64,000 nt of DNA from Halocynthiibacter namhaensis (GTDB lineage Bacteria; Pseudomonadota; Alphaproteobacteria; Rhodobacterales; Rhodobacteraceae). Position 1 is the stretch's first letter. Each line of letters begins with the position of its first letter. Where the stretch lies: assembly GCF_000812685.1 (NCBI RefSeq), contig NZ_JWIF01000022.1, positions 1-64,000 on the forward strand. The letters run 5' to 3'. Of this stretch, positions 17,315 to 27,916 are shown in pieces. The position numbers and the translations under genes are program-made. The notes beneath the pieces were generated by a model. That model saw only the letters and a list, made by a program, of their open reading frames with translations. It was not told the origin of the DNA and did no database searches.

Positions 17315-17354
17315 ATAAAGGCCGCGCAGTGAAGAACTGCGCGGCCTTTATCTG
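17315..17354 (+). terminator. strong Rho-independent terminator after purS
   Basis: A 16-bp stem (ATAAAGGCCGCGCAGT and its complement) with a 5-base loop. The T-rich 3' side follows the purS stop by about 65 bp. Confidence 0.9.
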
Positions 17355-17380
17355 TTTGAACTGGGCAGGAAACCGTTCCG

Positions 17381-17431
17381 AAATGTAAATTCATACGCGC
17401 GACAGAACACTGTTGGTATGAATTTACATTT
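17381..17431. repeat. 16-bp perfect inverted repeat between purS and ssb
   Basis: AAATGTAAATTCATAC (17381-17396) and its exact complement (17416-17431) are separated by 19 bases. The AT-rich arms and the lack of a T-tail argue against a normal terminator; it lies just after the ssb stop on the minus strand. Confidence 0.85.
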
Positions 17432-17447
17432 TCAAAGTTTGTCCTAC

Positions 17448-18017
17448 TTAGAACGGAATTTCATCATCTAAGTCAGATGCTGGGGCAGGGCCACCTTGAT
17501 TGCCACCGCCTTGATTGCCGTAACCGCCACCTTGATTGCCGCCGCCTTGGTTGCCGTAACCGCCACCTTGGTTACCACCGCCTTGGCTGCCGCCATAGCC
17601 GCCACCTTGGCCACCGGATTGACCGCCGCCAAATCCGCCACCACCTTGGCCGCCGCCGCCTTCGCCGCGTCCATCAAGCATGGTCAGCGTGGAGCCGAAG
17701 CCTTGCAGAACAACTTCTGTGGAATAGCGATCATTGCCGGATTGGTCTTGCCATTTACGGGTTTGAAGCGCGCCTTCGATATAAACCTTGGACCCCTTGC
17801 GCAGATATTGCTCAGCAACGCGCACGAGACCTTCACTGAAGATCGCAACCGTGTGCCATTCAGTCTTTTCACGGCGCTCGCCGGTGTTCTTGTCTTTCCA
17901 AGTCTCAGACGTCGCGATGCGAATGTTGCAGACTTTGCCGCCGTTTTGAAAGCTGCGGACTTCGGGATCGGCACCGAGATTACCGATCAGAATGACTTTG
18001 TTGACTGAACCTGCCAT
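17448..18017 (-). CDS. ssb: single-stranded DNA-binding protein
   Basis: SSB (189 residues) coats single-stranded DNA during replication and repair. The OB fold covers about residues 1-112 ([40 protein letters not shown]). A Gly/Gln-rich linker with repeated [13 protein letters not shown] units follows, and the acidic tip DLDDEIPF recruits repair partners. The ATG at 18017 follows GAGGAA and begins the family; an open frame extends 32 codons upstream. No LexA box is seen upstream, in contrast to recA. Confidence 0.96.
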   Translation of the reverse strand: MAGSVNKVILIGNLGADPEVRSFQNGGKVCNIRIATSETWKDKNTGERREKTEWHTVAIFSEGLVRVAEQYLRKGSKVYIEGALQTRKWQDQSGNDRYSTEVVLQGFGSTLTMLDGRGEGGGGQGGGGFGGGQSGGQGGGYGGSQGGGNQGGGYGNQGGGNQGGGYGNQGGGNQGGPAPASDLDDEIPF

Positions 18018-18267
18018 GAAGCATTTCCTCTTTATGCGAATCTGTATTGATTTCACTGAAACTACACGACCTGCGGGTCGGGAACAGCGTTTAACGTGGT
18101 TTCGGGGGATCATACAGGCAGAACGCTGGGGATAAACCTAGAATTTCCCGATTTTCGGCAAGAGAGCGCCGTCACTCGTCGCAAAAATTGCGATCCCACT
18201 GGAGAAATGGTAAACAGCCTCTATATTGTGGGATGCTGGTATTTTGCCGGGTGTAATTGGGGGACGC

Positions 18268-18858
18268 ATGAAAAACCTTTTGATCGGGGTGTTTTGCACA
18301 GGGCTTGCGGCAACTGTTGTGGGTGCGGCTTGGGCTGACAGCACGTCATCACGTCAAACGCGTTTGCTTCAGCAGATGTCGGTGCTTGATGGGCGTGCGG
18401 CGTCTCAATACACGAATTCCGTTAGATTACAGCCGCCCACGGTGCAGACGCCGGGGCGCGGATCTGATGTTCCAAGCTATGATGGACGGTATCGCGGTGA
18501 ATATCTGAACATGGCACGTGCTGCGGCGCGGCGCTATAGTATCCCTGAAGATCTGTTTTTGCGCTTGGTTCAGCAGGAAAGCAATTGGAATCCCAATGCC
18601 CGCAGCAGTGCGGGTGCAATTGGACTGGCACAGTTGATGCCCGGAACCGCGCGAATATTAGGTGTAAACCCCAGAAATCCAAGGGAAAACCTTGACGGCG
18701 GGGCACGGTACCTGAAAACACAATACGACAAGTTCCGCAGCTGGCGCTTGGCATTGGCCGCCTATAACGCGGGCCCAGGGGCTGTGGAAAAACACGGTGG
18801 CGTGCCGCCTTATCGTGAAACACGCAACTATGTGCGCCGCATCCTCGGCCGAAGCTAA
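18268..18858 (+). CDS. lytic transglycosylase (SLT domain)
   Basis: A secreted murein-cleaving enzyme of 196 residues. A signal peptide (ending near VGAAWAD) is followed by a linker and a C-terminal goose-lysozyme-like SLT domain (about residues 75-195). It has the catalytic Glu in [10 protein letters not shown], then [24 protein letters not shown] and ETRNYVRRI. The ATG at 18268 with GGGGGA upstream starts the signal peptide. It is a single gene between ssb and the ThrE-like gene. Confidence 0.9.
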   Translation: MKNLLIGVFCTGLAATVVGAAWADSTSSRQTRLLQQMSVLDGRAASQYTNSVRLQPPTVQTPGRGSDVPSYDGRYRGEYLNMARAAARRYSIPEDLFLRLVQQESNWNPNARSSAGAIGLAQLMPGTARILGVNPRNPRENLDGGARYLKTQYDKFRSWRLALAAYNAGPGAVEKHGGVPPYRETRNYVRRILGRS

Positions 18859-18992
18859 CGCTCCATAATGTTGGCGGCTGCAGCCGTTTAATGCAGTTGT
18901 GCGGCGTTGATGAGATGATCAAAGACCTTGTCTTGCGCAAGCTCTGAATTCGTGACAAAGGGGCTTTCAAACTAAGTCAGGAAAGCTGTCAT

Positions 18993-20165
18993 ATGTCAGA
19001 GGCCAGCCGTGTTCAGAAAATTGCCAATATTGGGGAAGCCCTGCATCGCAGTGGCTGTGCGCCCTACAAAATTGAAAAATACGTGCAACATTACGCGCGA
19101 AAGCAAGGCATGACGACGACAGTGCAGGCGACACCCACAGGGGTCAGCGTGCAATTCCCGGATGATGACAATCGGATTTTGATGCGGCGCATGGATCCGG
19201 CGGGCATTGATTTAAGTCTGCTTGCCCGGACAATTTTGCGCATTCATGAGAACGCAGACGCGCCGGATGGGCCGCCGGACAGATATCCTGCTTGGTTGCT
19301 GGGATTGGCCAATATCGCAATCCCGCCAATTTTTCTGATCCTTGTGGGCAGTACGATAACCGCGATCGGCATTGCTGCCTTGCTGGGGGTTTTGGTTTGG
19401 CTGTGTCAGTTGATGTGCAGCGGGGATCGGGCGAATTTCGTTGAATTTCTCAGTGCGCTTGTGGTCGGTGTGACGGTTTCTGCGATCAATGCTGCGGGCG
19501 TAGATGTGCCCGTTTGGGGGCTGTGTATTGCGGCAATTGTGCTGTTTGTTCCGGGCTTGTCGATTGCCAATGCCTTGGAATGTTTGGCGTTTAACGATCT
19601 GATATCCGGCACCAGCCTGTTTGCGCAGGCGATATTTGTGTTTACGAAACTGTTTATCGGCATCTTCATGGGCCTCAATATTGGGGGCGCGATTTGGGGC
19701 GCTGGCCTGCATGTTGAAAACGTGAATGAGGTCATATGGTGGGTGCCGATCATCGCATTGCCGCTGTTTTCCGCAGCGCTTGGCGTGATTTTTAACGCGC
19801 GTTTGGTGGACATAGCATTGGCCTTGCCGGTGACGGCTCTGGGGCTTTGGGGGCCTGTTTGGTTGGGATTTGGTGCTGGTTGGATCGTGGGCACTTGGGT
19901 GACTGCGGTGTGTATCACGCTCTATGGCACATGGGTTGCCAAGATGATGAACCTGACCGGCGCGATCTATATCATGCCGGGGATTTTGCTGTTGGTGCCG
20001 GGCAGTCGTGTGCTGTTTGGTGCGACACAAACCCTGTTCAACGAAAGCCTCATGCCAGTGCAAGGTATTGGCCTATCAGCATTTTTGATGTTCGCGGCAA
20101 TTGTCGCCGGGCAGATCACCGCACTTTCACTATATTCCCAGAAGAACCGGAATTTGGTGAGTTGA
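18993..20165 (+). CDS. ThrE-family threonine/serine exporter
   Basis: A 390-residue inner-membrane protein. An N-terminal cytoplasmic domain (residues 1-100) has the family look of the ThrE/YjjP domain (GEALHRSGCAPYKIEKY), and about ten hydrophobic segments follow, including the ThrE C-terminal half (MPGILLLVPGSRVLFGA). Members export threonine and serine or related metabolites. AGGAAAG precedes the ATG and a strong hairpin follows the stop, so it is an independent unit. Confidence 0.85.
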   Translation: MSEASRVQKIANIGEALHRSGCAPYKIEKYVQHYARKQGMTTTVQATPTGVSVQFPDDDNRILMRRMDPAGIDLSLLARTILRIHENADAPDGPPDRYPAWLLGLANIAIPPIFLILVGSTITAIGIAALLGVLVWLCQLMCSGDRANFVEFLSALVVGVTVSAINAAGVDVPVWGLCIAAIVLFVPGLSIANALECLAFNDLISGTSLFAQAIFVFTKLFIGIFMGLNIGGAIWGAGLHVENVNEVIWWVPIIALPLFSAALGVIFNARLVDIALALPVTALGLWGPVWLGFGAGWIVGTWVTAVCITLYGTWVAKMMNLTGAIYIMPGILLLVPGSRVLFGATQTLFNESLMPVQGIGLSAFLMFAAIVAGQITALSLYSQKNRNLVS

Positions 20166-20170
20166 AAGTA

Positions 20171-20201
20171 AAAAGCCCGGGCGTTTGACCCGGGCTTTTG
20201 T
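20171..20201 (+). terminator. bidirectional Rho-independent terminator
   Basis: AAAAGCCCGGG pairs with CCCGGGCTTTT across a 7-base loop. It serves the exporter gene and the convergent ABC transporter operon. Confidence 0.9.
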
Positions 20202-20217
20202 TCTGGTTGTGGTCGCT

Positions 20218-22305
20218 TTATTCAGCGGCCATTTTGATGACGGGGCCCATACGGGCCAGGACATCGTCAGCAAGGTGGCATTTGATTTGGTGCTTGCCGT
20301 CGAACATCCGCATTGGCGGTACTTCCTTATCGCAAAGACCGCCAGGAACCTCAGATTTCCAGCGACAGCGTGTCTGAAAGGGGCAGCCAGATGGTGGGTT
20401 CATGGCCGATGGGATGTCGCCCTCAAGAACGATATGTTCTTTGGTAATCGAGGTGTCCGCGATGGGAACCGCAGACAGAAGCGCCTCAGTATAGGGGTGA
20501 TAGGGCGGTTGGAAGACCTGATCGGTCGTGCCCAGTTCCACCACATGGCCCAGATACATCACCATGACGCGATCCGACAGATAGCGCACAATCGACAGAT
20601 CGTGGCTGATGAACAGCAGCGTGGTTTTGTTCTCGCGCTGGATTTCCATCAGCAGATCAGTCACGGCCGCCTGTACAGATACATCAAGCGCGGACACGGG
20701 TTCATCCGCCACTACGATTTGTGCATCACCGGCAAAAGCCCGAGCAATACCAACACGTTGCTTTTGACCACCTGACAGCTGACGCGGCATACGATCGGCA
20801 AATGCACGGGGCAATTTCACCAGATCCAGCAGTTTCAGCATCCGTTCACGACGTTCATGATCATTGTTGCCAATGTCAAAGATTTCCAACGCGCGAATGA
20901 TTTGACGACCGACGGTCATGGAAGGGTTCAGCGTATCAAAGGGGTTCTGGAACACCATTTGAACAGAGGAAATCGTTTCTGTGTCGCGGTCTTCAATTGG
21001 GGTGTCTTGGATCTCGTTACCATTTAGGATGATCTTACCATCCGTCGCGGTTTCAAGCCCCATAAGCACCTTGGCGAAGGTCGATTTACCGCAACCAGAT
21101 TCACCCACAATTGCCAGGGTTTCACTTTCGCGAGCCTCAAAACTTAGGGTTTCATTGGCTTTGACGACTTTCTTATCGCCGCCGCTGAACAGGGCATTTG
21201 CGGCCACCTCATAATATTTTTTGAGGTTTTCCATCTTCAGAACGACTTTGCCGGGTTTGGCTTTTTCTGTCTGATTACCGGCGACAATTGGGGCGTTCCA
21301 ATCGATTTCCTTGAACTTCAGACAGCGACTTTCATGTGTGCCGGCCTCGTTCGTGGGATCCATCATGATGTAGCCCTGGTCACAGCGCCCTTCCTCAAAA
21401 TAGTCACAACGCGGGCCAAAGTTACAGCCGTTTGGACGTTCATGGGGCAGGGGGAAGTTGCCGGGGATCGCCACCAAGGGGCGTGCATTTTTGTCAGCAC
21501 CTGGCAGAGGGATCGAACGGAACAGCGCCTGTGTATACGGGTGCTGCATCTCGTCGAACACCTCAGAGATAGAGCCACGTTCAACGGCCTCACCGGAATA
21601 CATGACGCAAAGGCGGTCACAAGTTTCAAGCACCAGACCAAGGTTGTGCGAAATGAACAGCATAGAGGTGCCGTATTTCTTGCCAAGGTCTTTCACCAAT
21701 TCCACAACTGCGGCCTCAACCGTCACGTCAAGCGCGGTTGTGGGCTCATCAAGGATCAGCAATGAAGGTTTTGACATCAACGCCATAGCGATGACGATGC
21801 GCTGTTGTTGACCACCAGAAAGTTGGTGCGGATAACTTTGTAACATCCGTTCTGGGTCGGGCAGTTTCACGTCGGTGACCACTTCTAAGGCACGCGCATA
21901 GGCGTCTTCCTTGCTGGCACCGTCATGCAACATGGGCACTTCCATCAGCTGCTGACCGATCTTCATCGCGGGGTTCAGGGATGCCATGGGTTCTTGATAG
22001 ATCATGGCAATCTCATTGCCGCGAATATGACGCAGTTCTGCATCATCCATATCGGCCATATCGCGGCCTTTGAACTTAATGGAACCGCCCACGATTGAGC
22101 CGTTTTTGCCAAGATCCCGCATGACGCCAAGCGCCACCGTGGACTTGCCGCAACCGCTTTCCCCAACAAGGCCGACGGCCTCGCCAGGGGCGACAGAGAC
22201 AGAAAAATCCATCACCGCCGGGATTTCATGAAGCCGGGTAAAAAAGCTGATGGAAAGCTTTTCGATTTCAAGAACCGGGCCGTCGTATTCAGGCTGTTTG
22301 TTCAT
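20218..22305 (-). CDS. peptide-type ABC transporter, fused double ATPase
   Basis: This 695-residue protein carries two complete ABC ATPase units, equivalent to DppD and DppF joined. Both have Walker A GESGCGKST, and the signature motifs are LSGGQQQR in the first and LSGGQKQR in the second. Each half ends in the oligopeptide-transporter C-terminal domain with cysteines (GCNFGPRC and GCPFQTRC). It drives uptake with the two permeases and the binding protein upstream. TAGGAGA precedes the ATG. The operon order is binding protein, permease B, permease C, double ATPase. Confidence 0.93.
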   Translation of the reverse strand: MNKQPEYDGPVLEIEKLSISFFTRLHEIPAVMDFSVSVAPGEAVGLVGESGCGKSTVALGVMRDLGKNGSIVGGSIKFKGRDMADMDDAELRHIRGNEIAMIYQEPMASLNPAMKIGQQLMEVPMLHDGASKEDAYARALEVVTDVKLPDPERMLQSYPHQLSGGQQQRIVIAMALMSKPSLLILDEPTTALDVTVEAAVVELVKDLGKKYGTSMLFISHNLGLVLETCDRLCVMYSGEAVERGSISEVFDEMQHPYTQALFRSIPLPGADKNARPLVAIPGNFPLPHERPNGCNFGPRCDYFEEGRCDQGYIMMDPTNEAGTHESRCLKFKEIDWNAPIVAGNQTEKAKPGKVVLKMENLKKYYEVAANALFSGGDKKVVKANETLSFEARESETLAIVGESGCGKSTFAKVLMGLETATDGKIILNGNEIQDTPIEDRDTETISSVQMVFQNPFDTLNPSMTVGRQIIRALEIFDIGNNDHERRERMLKLLDLVKLPRAFADRMPRQLSGGQKQRVGIARAFAGDAQIVVADEPVSALDVSVQAAVTDLLMEIQRENKTTLLFISHDLSIVRYLSDRVMVMYLGHVVELGTTDQVFQPPYHPYTEALLSAVPIADTSITKEHIVLEGDIPSAMNPPSGCPFQTRCRWKSEVPGGLCDKEVPPMRMFDGKHQIKCHLADDVLARMGPVIKMAAE

Positions 22306-22317
22306 CGTACTCTCCTA

Positions 22318-23508
22318 TCAGTCTTTCATTGCTTCTTCGCGCAGGCCATCGGCCAGCAGGTTCAGACCAAGCACAAGGCTAAGCAGCGCAAATGCAGGGA
22401 TAATCACCGGATGGGCGTAGGCGCGCAGAAGGCCGCGACCAAGGTTAATGGTTGTGCCCCAATCCGGGCTGTTGGTCTCAAGGCCAAGGCCAAAGAAACC
22501 CAAAGTTCCCAGAAGGATGGTGGCGTAACCGATGCGCAGACAGAAATCGACGATCAGCGGGCCGCGCACGTTTGGCAATATTTCCCAAAGCATGATGTAC
22601 CAAGGACCTTCACCACGGGTTTGACCCGCCGCAACATAGTCGCGTGATTTGATGTCCAGGGTCAGGCCGCGCACGATACGAAACACAGTGGGTGAGTTCA
22701 CGAACACCACGGATACGAACACAACAAGGATGTTTGGATCTGGGTTGAAGGCGTCAAGCGCTGCGGGCAGGATGCGGATTGCACTGTCGCCGCCATGCTG
22801 AGAGATGAAGGACAGGTAAATCCAGCCTCCAATGACCCAGACCGCGATAAGGATCGGGTTGCGCTTGCCCGGATCCGTGTAAAAGCGCGAGTTCAGCAAC
22901 ACGGTGAGGAAGACAAGTGGGAACATGAACAAGACCGCCGCCATATATTGTGGCAGGCCGGTTGCGACGATTTCCTTGGTGACCAAAAGGTAGAACAGTA
23001 GGATCACAGGGAACGCAAGGATCAGGTTGGCTAGGAACGATAAGACCGTGTCCAGTTTGCCACCGAAATATCCCGCAGGCAGGCCCAATGTGATGCCGAC
23101 CATAAAGGCCATCAATGTCGCAAGTGGTGCGATCATGATCACGATGCCGGAGCCGTAAATCATCCGAGAGAACACATCGCGTGCTTGTTTGTCGCCGCCC
23201 AAAAGGTAATGACCTGATCCGTCGGGCAGGGCTTCGCCGGGCAGGGCGTGTTTCATCGAGACCTCAAAGAACTGAGGATCATTTGGCATCAGCCAGCCGA
23301 AGACATTAGAAAAGAGCGCAGCAAACACCCAAAACATCACAATGCCAAAGCCGATCATGCCAACGGTTGAGTCAAACAATTTGCCATAAAGGCCCAGTTT
23401 GCGTTTGTTAGAAATTGAGATCCAGAAGGTCGCGATAAGCGCAATCCAAACGGGGCTCAATTGAAGGAAAATGCGGGTGATGATACCACCCCAGGATAAA
23501 GTTTCCAT
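22318..23508 (-). CDS. ABC transporter permease, DppC type
   Basis: A 396-residue inner-membrane permease. The N terminus has a hydrophobic helix, followed by a large periplasmic stretch with the family element HYLLGGDKQARDVFSRMIYG. The core has about five more helices, and the ATPase-contact loop contains DYVAAGQTRGEG. It is longer than many DppC proteins because of an inserted membrane region in the middle. It lies 12 bp upstream of the ATPase gene and 13 bp after the partner permease. Confidence 0.9.
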   Translation of the reverse strand: METLSWGGIITRIFLQLSPVWIALIATFWISISNKRKLGLYGKLFDSTVGMIGFGIVMFWVFAALFSNVFGWLMPNDPQFFEVSMKHALPGEALPDGSGHYLLGGDKQARDVFSRMIYGSGIVIMIAPLATLMAFMVGITLGLPAGYFGGKLDTVLSFLANLILAFPVILLFYLLVTKEIVATGLPQYMAAVLFMFPLVFLTVLLNSRFYTDPGKRNPILIAVWVIGGWIYLSFISQHGGDSAIRILPAALDAFNPDPNILVVFVSVVFVNSPTVFRIVRGLTLDIKSRDYVAAGQTRGEGPWYIMLWEILPNVRGPLIVDFCLRIGYATILLGTLGFFGLGLETNSPDWGTTINLGRGLLRAYAHPVIIPAFALLSLVLGLNLLADGLREEAMKD

Positions 23509-23521
23509 CTTTCAGGCTCCC

Positions 23522-24565
23522 TTAAGAAATGCGGATACGCGGGTTGAGGAAAACATAGCCAATGTCAGAGATCAGCTGCGTCAGCAGCACGACCACAACA
23601 GAGACCACAGAGACCCCCAGCAACAATTCGATATCATTGTTGCCCGCAGCCTGAACAAGCGCCCAGCCGAAACCTTTGTAGTTAAACAAGGTTTCCACGA
23701 TGACGACACCATTCAGAAGCCAGGGAATTTGCAGCATGATCACGGTAAACGGCGCGATCAAAGCGTTGCGCAATGCGTGTTTCATCACGATTGTGCGGAA
23801 ACCAAGACCCTTTAGGCGCGCGGTGCGAATATATTGCGCGGTCATGACTTCGGTCATTGAGGCGCGTGTCATCCGGGCGATGTAACCCATGCCGTATAGG
23901 GAAATGGTGATCACGGGCAGGGTGAAGTTCTCAAGGCTTGGTTCGTCCATCGCCTTGGTGGCACTGCCTTTAAAGATCTTCCAGCCAACACCGGATGCAA
24001 AGAAGGTGATCAACAAAACACCAGACACATATTCCGGTGTCGCGGTGGTGATGATCGACAGTGTAGACAGGGATCGGTCGGTGCGGGACCCTTCGCGCAT
24101 GCCTGCCAAAACCCCGATGATCAGAGATGATGGGACCATAACGATCAACACCCACATCATGAGATATCCAGTTAGGCCCAATTTGGTCGCGATGATCGAT
24201 GAGACTTCGTCGTCAAGTGCCGTGGAACGGCCCCAGTCGCCTTGCAGAATGCCGCAGTAGCTGGGGGCGTCTTCGGCTGCTTGGCCGGGGGCAATACAAC
24301 GTCCTGTGGTCTTGCCTTCTTCATTGGTGAAGGTAAACCCTGGTGCAATGCCAAGCCATTCGCCGTATTTCACATAAAGCGGTTGCGCATAGCCGCGTTC
24401 GGCAAGCCAACTGACAACTTCAGTATCCGCCATGCGTTGGTTGCCTTCGCTTTTCGCGAGTTTTTCCAAGTTCGGATAAAGGTTGGTTAGCCAGAACACT
24501 ACAAATGTTAGGCAAAGCGCCGTGAGAATCATAATTCCCAGGCGACGTAGTATAAATAGTCCCAT
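23522..24565 (-). CDS. ABC transporter permease, DppB type
   Basis: A 347-residue inner-membrane permease with the typical DppB start (a helix at residues 8-30) and the coupling loop TARLKGLGFRTIVMKHALRNA region near the C-terminal third. It pairs with the DppC-type protein to form the channel. GGGGAA precedes the ATG. It follows the binding-protein gene by about 175 bp, which contain a hairpin. Confidence 0.9.
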   Translation of the reverse strand: MGLFILRRLGIMILTALCLTFVVFWLTNLYPNLEKLAKSEGNQRMADTEVVSWLAERGYAQPLYVKYGEWLGIAPGFTFTNEEGKTTGRCIAPGQAAEDAPSYCGILQGDWGRSTALDDEVSSIIATKLGLTGYLMMWVLIVMVPSSLIIGVLAGMREGSRTDRSLSTLSIITTATPEYVSGVLLITFFASGVGWKIFKGSATKAMDEPSLENFTLPVITISLYGMGYIARMTRASMTEVMTAQYIRTARLKGLGFRTIVMKHALRNALIAPFTVIMLQIPWLLNGVVIVETLFNYKGFGWALVQAAGNNDIELLLGVSVVSVVVVLLTQLISDIGYVFLNPRIRIS

Positions 24566-24694
24566 AATTTCCCCGCTGTCAGCTGACTGTCGTCAGATAC
24601 ATATGAACTGCGCCGTTGATCGGCGTCTGTCGCTGGCTTTAGCGTGCCCAGTGGTTGCGACAATTCTATGTGAATCTGTCTGTAACCATGTGGC

Positions 24695-24723
24695 AAAACG
24701 GGGCCGCGATGCAGCCCCGTTTA
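24695..24723 (-). terminator. intra-operon hairpin after the binding-protein gene
   Basis: ACGGGGC pairs with GCCCCGT, extended by A-T pairs, and is followed on the minus strand by TTTT. Hairpins at this place commonly reduce read-through so that the binding protein is made in excess over the membrane parts. Confidence 0.7.
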
Positions 24724-24740
24724 TTATTCCCCGTTAGGGA

Positions 24741-26411
24741 TTAGGCTGAAAAGCCCCATTTGTAGTGATGGTGTTCAAAGCCAATGTGCGCTTCGGTGCC
24801 GTGCAGACCTTCGATGGTGTGACGATACAGGTTGCGCCAGTATGGCTGAATGGTCACGGCTTCTTCTTGGATCAGTGCTTCCATCTTCGCCATAACTTCA
24901 CGACGTTGATCGGCATCTGCCAAAGACAGAGCTTCTGTCAGAAGGGCGTCGAATTCTTCATTCGCCCAGCCAAATTCATTCCAAGCCTCACCGGAACGGT
25001 ATGCCAAAGCGTGAATTTGCACGCCAAGTGGACGGTGGTTCCAGTTGGTCAGTGAGAACGGATATTTTGTCCAGTCGTTCCAGAAGGTAGAACCAGGCAA
25101 AACAGTGCGTTTACAAGGGATGCCAGCATCATTGAGCTGCGCAGAAACTGTGTCACAGGTATCTGAACGATAGCCGCTGTCGATTGAAATCAGCTCGTGC
25201 TCATAGTCACCCATGCCAGCTTCTTCCATCAAAGCTTTGGCGGCAGCAGCGTCAACAACTTGTGGAGGCAGCGGTGCATATTCAGGGTGAACAGGGGACA
25301 CGTGGTGGTTTTCAGCAACTTCACCATTGCCGTTCAGGCCAAGCTGAAGACAGGTCGCGTTGTTCACTGCCATTTGCAGCGCCTTGCGCACACGTACGTC
25401 AGCATAAGGCTTAACGCCGTCAACTTCAGCAAGTTGGTTTGCACGCACAACAACGGTCGCAGCGGTGGTCACTTGGGATTTCACGAAATCAAGGCTGTCG
25501 AGAATCTCAATGTATTCACCTTCAGAACGGTGCAACATGTCGACTTCTTCGCCTTCCATGGCGGACAGATATGCAGCTGGCTCTGTGCCGTAATCGATAT
25601 ATTCGATCGCATCCAGATATGGACCACCATAAACAGCGGTGCCCCACCAGTCCATGCCAGTGCGTTCAATGCGGCCTTTAACGCCAACTTCGATTCCGGT
25701 GATCTTATATGGACCTGTGCCGATCAGATCTTCTGCTGCTGCTTCTGGATCGTAATCTTTGTGCACAACCGCTGCTGGATAGTCAGACAGACCTGGAATG
25801 ATAGAAATATCCGGCTGTGGCATGGTCACGACAACAGTGTGCGTGTCGGATGCAACAGCTGCACCTTCGATCATTTTGCCAGTGTCAGCGTCGACAAGCG
25901 TTGCCATACGACCCGCCATTGAGTTCGCATCAACACCTTTGTCACACCAACGTTCAATGTTGCGCACAACATCTTCAGCGGTGAAATCAGAACCATCAGA
26001 CCATTTTACGCCCTGACGGACACTGAGTGTATAAACAGTCGCGTCTTCATTTGCTTCCCAGCTGTCCAGCAGCATGCCGCGGAAAGAACCGTCGTTGTTA
26101 TATTCAACGAGATATTCCAGCGTGCCACGGGTCATGTTCGCGATTTCTGACCAGTCGGCAGTGCGTGTGTCTTTTGGTGCGCGCACTTCCATTTGAACAC
26201 GAAGCGTGCCGCCAGGTTTGATGTGACCATCCGCAAGGGCTTCAGACGGAGCAACCGCGCCGATCAGGCCGTAAGCCGCAGTTGCGCTTACGCCAAGTGC
26301 GGTAGAGCGGGTCAGAAATTCACGGCGGCTAAGTTTGCCCTCAGTAAATTCCTTCGCATACATATCCGCAGCCGGATGCATCTTGTTTGAAGTTGTGGTG
26401 TTAAGCGTCAT
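24741..26411 (-). CDS. Tat-exported peptide-type ABC substrate-binding protein
   Basis: A 556-residue periplasmic binding protein of the SBP family 5 (oligopeptide/dipeptide/nickel type). The N terminus has a twin-arginine signal ([14 protein letters not shown], then a hydrophobic stretch ending SEALADG), so export is likely folded through Tat. Family segments such as [14 protein letters not shown] and TAEDVV are clear. The ligand is not known. GGGAG precedes the ATG. It is the first gene of a four-gene uptake operon. Confidence 0.9.
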   Translation of the reverse strand: MTLNTTTSNKMHPAADMYAKEFTEGKLSRREFLTRSTALGVSATAAYGLIGAVAPSEALADGHIKPGGTLRVQMEVRAPKDTRTADWSEIANMTRGTLEYLVEYNNDGSFRGMLLDSWEANEDATVYTLSVRQGVKWSDGSDFTAEDVVRNIERWCDKGVDANSMAGRMATLVDADTGKMIEGAAVASDTHTVVVTMPQPDISIIPGLSDYPAAVVHKDYDPEAAAEDLIGTGPYKITGIEVGVKGRIERTGMDWWGTAVYGGPYLDAIEYIDYGTEPAAYLSAMEGEEVDMLHRSEGEYIEILDSLDFVKSQVTTAATVVVRANQLAEVDGVKPYADVRVRKALQMAVNNATCLQLGLNGNGEVAENHHVSPVHPEYAPLPPQVVDAAAAKALMEEAGMGDYEHELISIDSGYRSDTCDTVSAQLNDAGIPCKRTVLPGSTFWNDWTKYPFSLTNWNHRPLGVQIHALAYRSGEAWNEFGWANEEFDALLTEALSLADADQRREVMAKMEALIQEEAVTIQPYWRNLYRHTIEGLHGTEAHIGFEHHHYKWGFSA

Positions 26412-26826
26412 CGTTTTCTCCCTGTGACACGTTATTTATCAAAGTCGCTTTGCCGTTGATCCGTTTTGCGTGGATCAGTTAGGATCTTCCTGAGATCTGA
26501 CAGGCCCTGGTAGGCGGGCTCTTTTTGAATGCGGCAGCAAGCAGACTAATATTGTTACTTTGCCATTCGGCACCAGAAATCCCCCGGGGTCAATGTTTAC
26601 ATTCGGCATAAGAAGGGCTGTTTGCGACATTTATCGATCAAAAAAGCGACACGCCCCTGATTTCAAGGTTTTCGCGGTGCCTTGCTACGCGGCGGGCTCG
26701 GCAGGTAGTGGGTTTTTGTGAAATTTTCTGTCGCAGCGGAAGAATTTGCGCAATCACGCCCAATAATACAGTGGGATCCCTATATTTTACACTACAGAAT
26801 CACCTGCGCAGCAGATCATGAAGTCA
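26412..26826 (-). other. 415-bp region without gene, upstream of ABC operon
   Basis: No coding sequence is supported here. It must hold the promoter and regulatory sites of the transporter operon and the 3' region of miaA. A small inverted repeat TGATCC/GGATCA (about 26456-26478) lies in the transcribed leader. No riboswitch was recognised. Confidence 0.5.
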
Positions 26827-27711
26827 TCACGTCGGTAGATTGACCGGATTCCAATCAGACATGCGTTTTCTAAACCAAGTGCGTTGGCGCTTGGCATATT
26901 GCCGTGATGCGATAACCGCAGCATCTCGGGCCTGCGCCAAGGTCATATCGCCGCGAAGATAAGAAATCAGTTCAGGTGCGCCGATGGCTTTTGAGGACAG
27001 CAATTCTTGATCCCAATGGGGCATCATGGATTGTGCTTCTTCGATCGCGCCACCCTCTAACATTTGGTCAAATCGTTTCTCGATGCGTGTATTCAGCCAA
27101 TCCACATCCGTGTTCATCACAATTGGCACAGCGTTCTGCAGGGGCAGCAAAGGCGGGGGCGTGTCATCTTGCCAAGCCGCAATGCCGCGACCGGTTGATT
27201 GCAACACTTCCCAAGCGCGTTGAACCCGGATCGGGTTTTGTAGATCAATGCGATCACAAGACGGGGCGTCGATTTCATCAATCATATCCGACAAGGGCCG
27301 TGTCTGGCGAAACGCATTGCCGCGCGCACGTATATCGTCGGGAGTCGCAGGGATCTCGGCCAAGCCTTCAACAAGCGCGCGGAAATAAAGGCCCGTGCCG
27401 CCAACGATAACAGGGCGTGGTCGGTCTTGCGCCAAGAACGGCGTGACATCGCGCAACCAAGCGCCGACAGAATAATCCTGCGTAAAGGGAACATGCCCAT
27501 ATAAGTGGTGCGGGGCTTGGTTTTCTTCCGCGGCGGATGGGCGCGCCGTCAGAATACGCCAGCCACTATATACCTGTAGCGCGTCCGCATTGATGATGAC
27601 GCCGCCACCACGGGCTACAATCTCAAGCGCCAAGGCGGATTTACCTGACGCGGTTGGGCCGGCAATCAGGACGGGTTGGTCATTGGGAATGTCAAAGGCA
27701 AGATCACGCAT
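26827..27711 (-). CDS. miaA: tRNA dimethylallyltransferase
   Basis: MiaA (about 294 residues) adds a dimethylallyl group to adenosine 37 of tRNAs that read codons starting with U. The P-loop GPTASGKS, the substrate region INADALQVYSGW, the GGTGLYFRAL motif and the C-terminal RQYAKRQRTWFRKR are all present. The ATG at 27711 was chosen; a TTG 12 codons earlier (27747) is possible but has no clear ribosome site either. It diverges from pyrH. Confidence 0.94.
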   Translation of the reverse strand: MRDLAFDIPNDQPVLIAGPTASGKSALALEIVARGGGVIINADALQVYSGWRILTARPSAAEENQAPHHLYGHVPFTQDYSVGAWLRDVTPFLAQDRPRPVIVGGTGLYFRALVEGLAEIPATPDDIRARGNAFRQTRPLSDMIDEIDAPSCDRIDLQNPIRVQRAWEVLQSTGRGIAAWQDDTPPPLLPLQNAVPIVMNTDVDWLNTRIEKRFDQMLEGGAIEEAQSMMPHWDQELLSSKAIGAPELISYLRGDMTLAQARDAAVIASRQYAKRQRTWFRKRMSDWNPVNLPT

Positions 27712-27916
27712 AAGGAAGGGTTTAGGGGCGGACAGAAGCAAGGTCAAACCAGCCTTTTGAAAATCGCGTGGAAAAAAGCTGCAAACTTACGCCGAGAAGG
27801 CGCCTTGGCGGTTGTATCCAGGCGCGAGGTCTGACATTTTAAGTCAGTTCCAAAACAGATGCCTCACAGATGCGCAGCCTTTGCGCGCAGATTGTGCCAC
27901 AACCGGGAGACACCAG

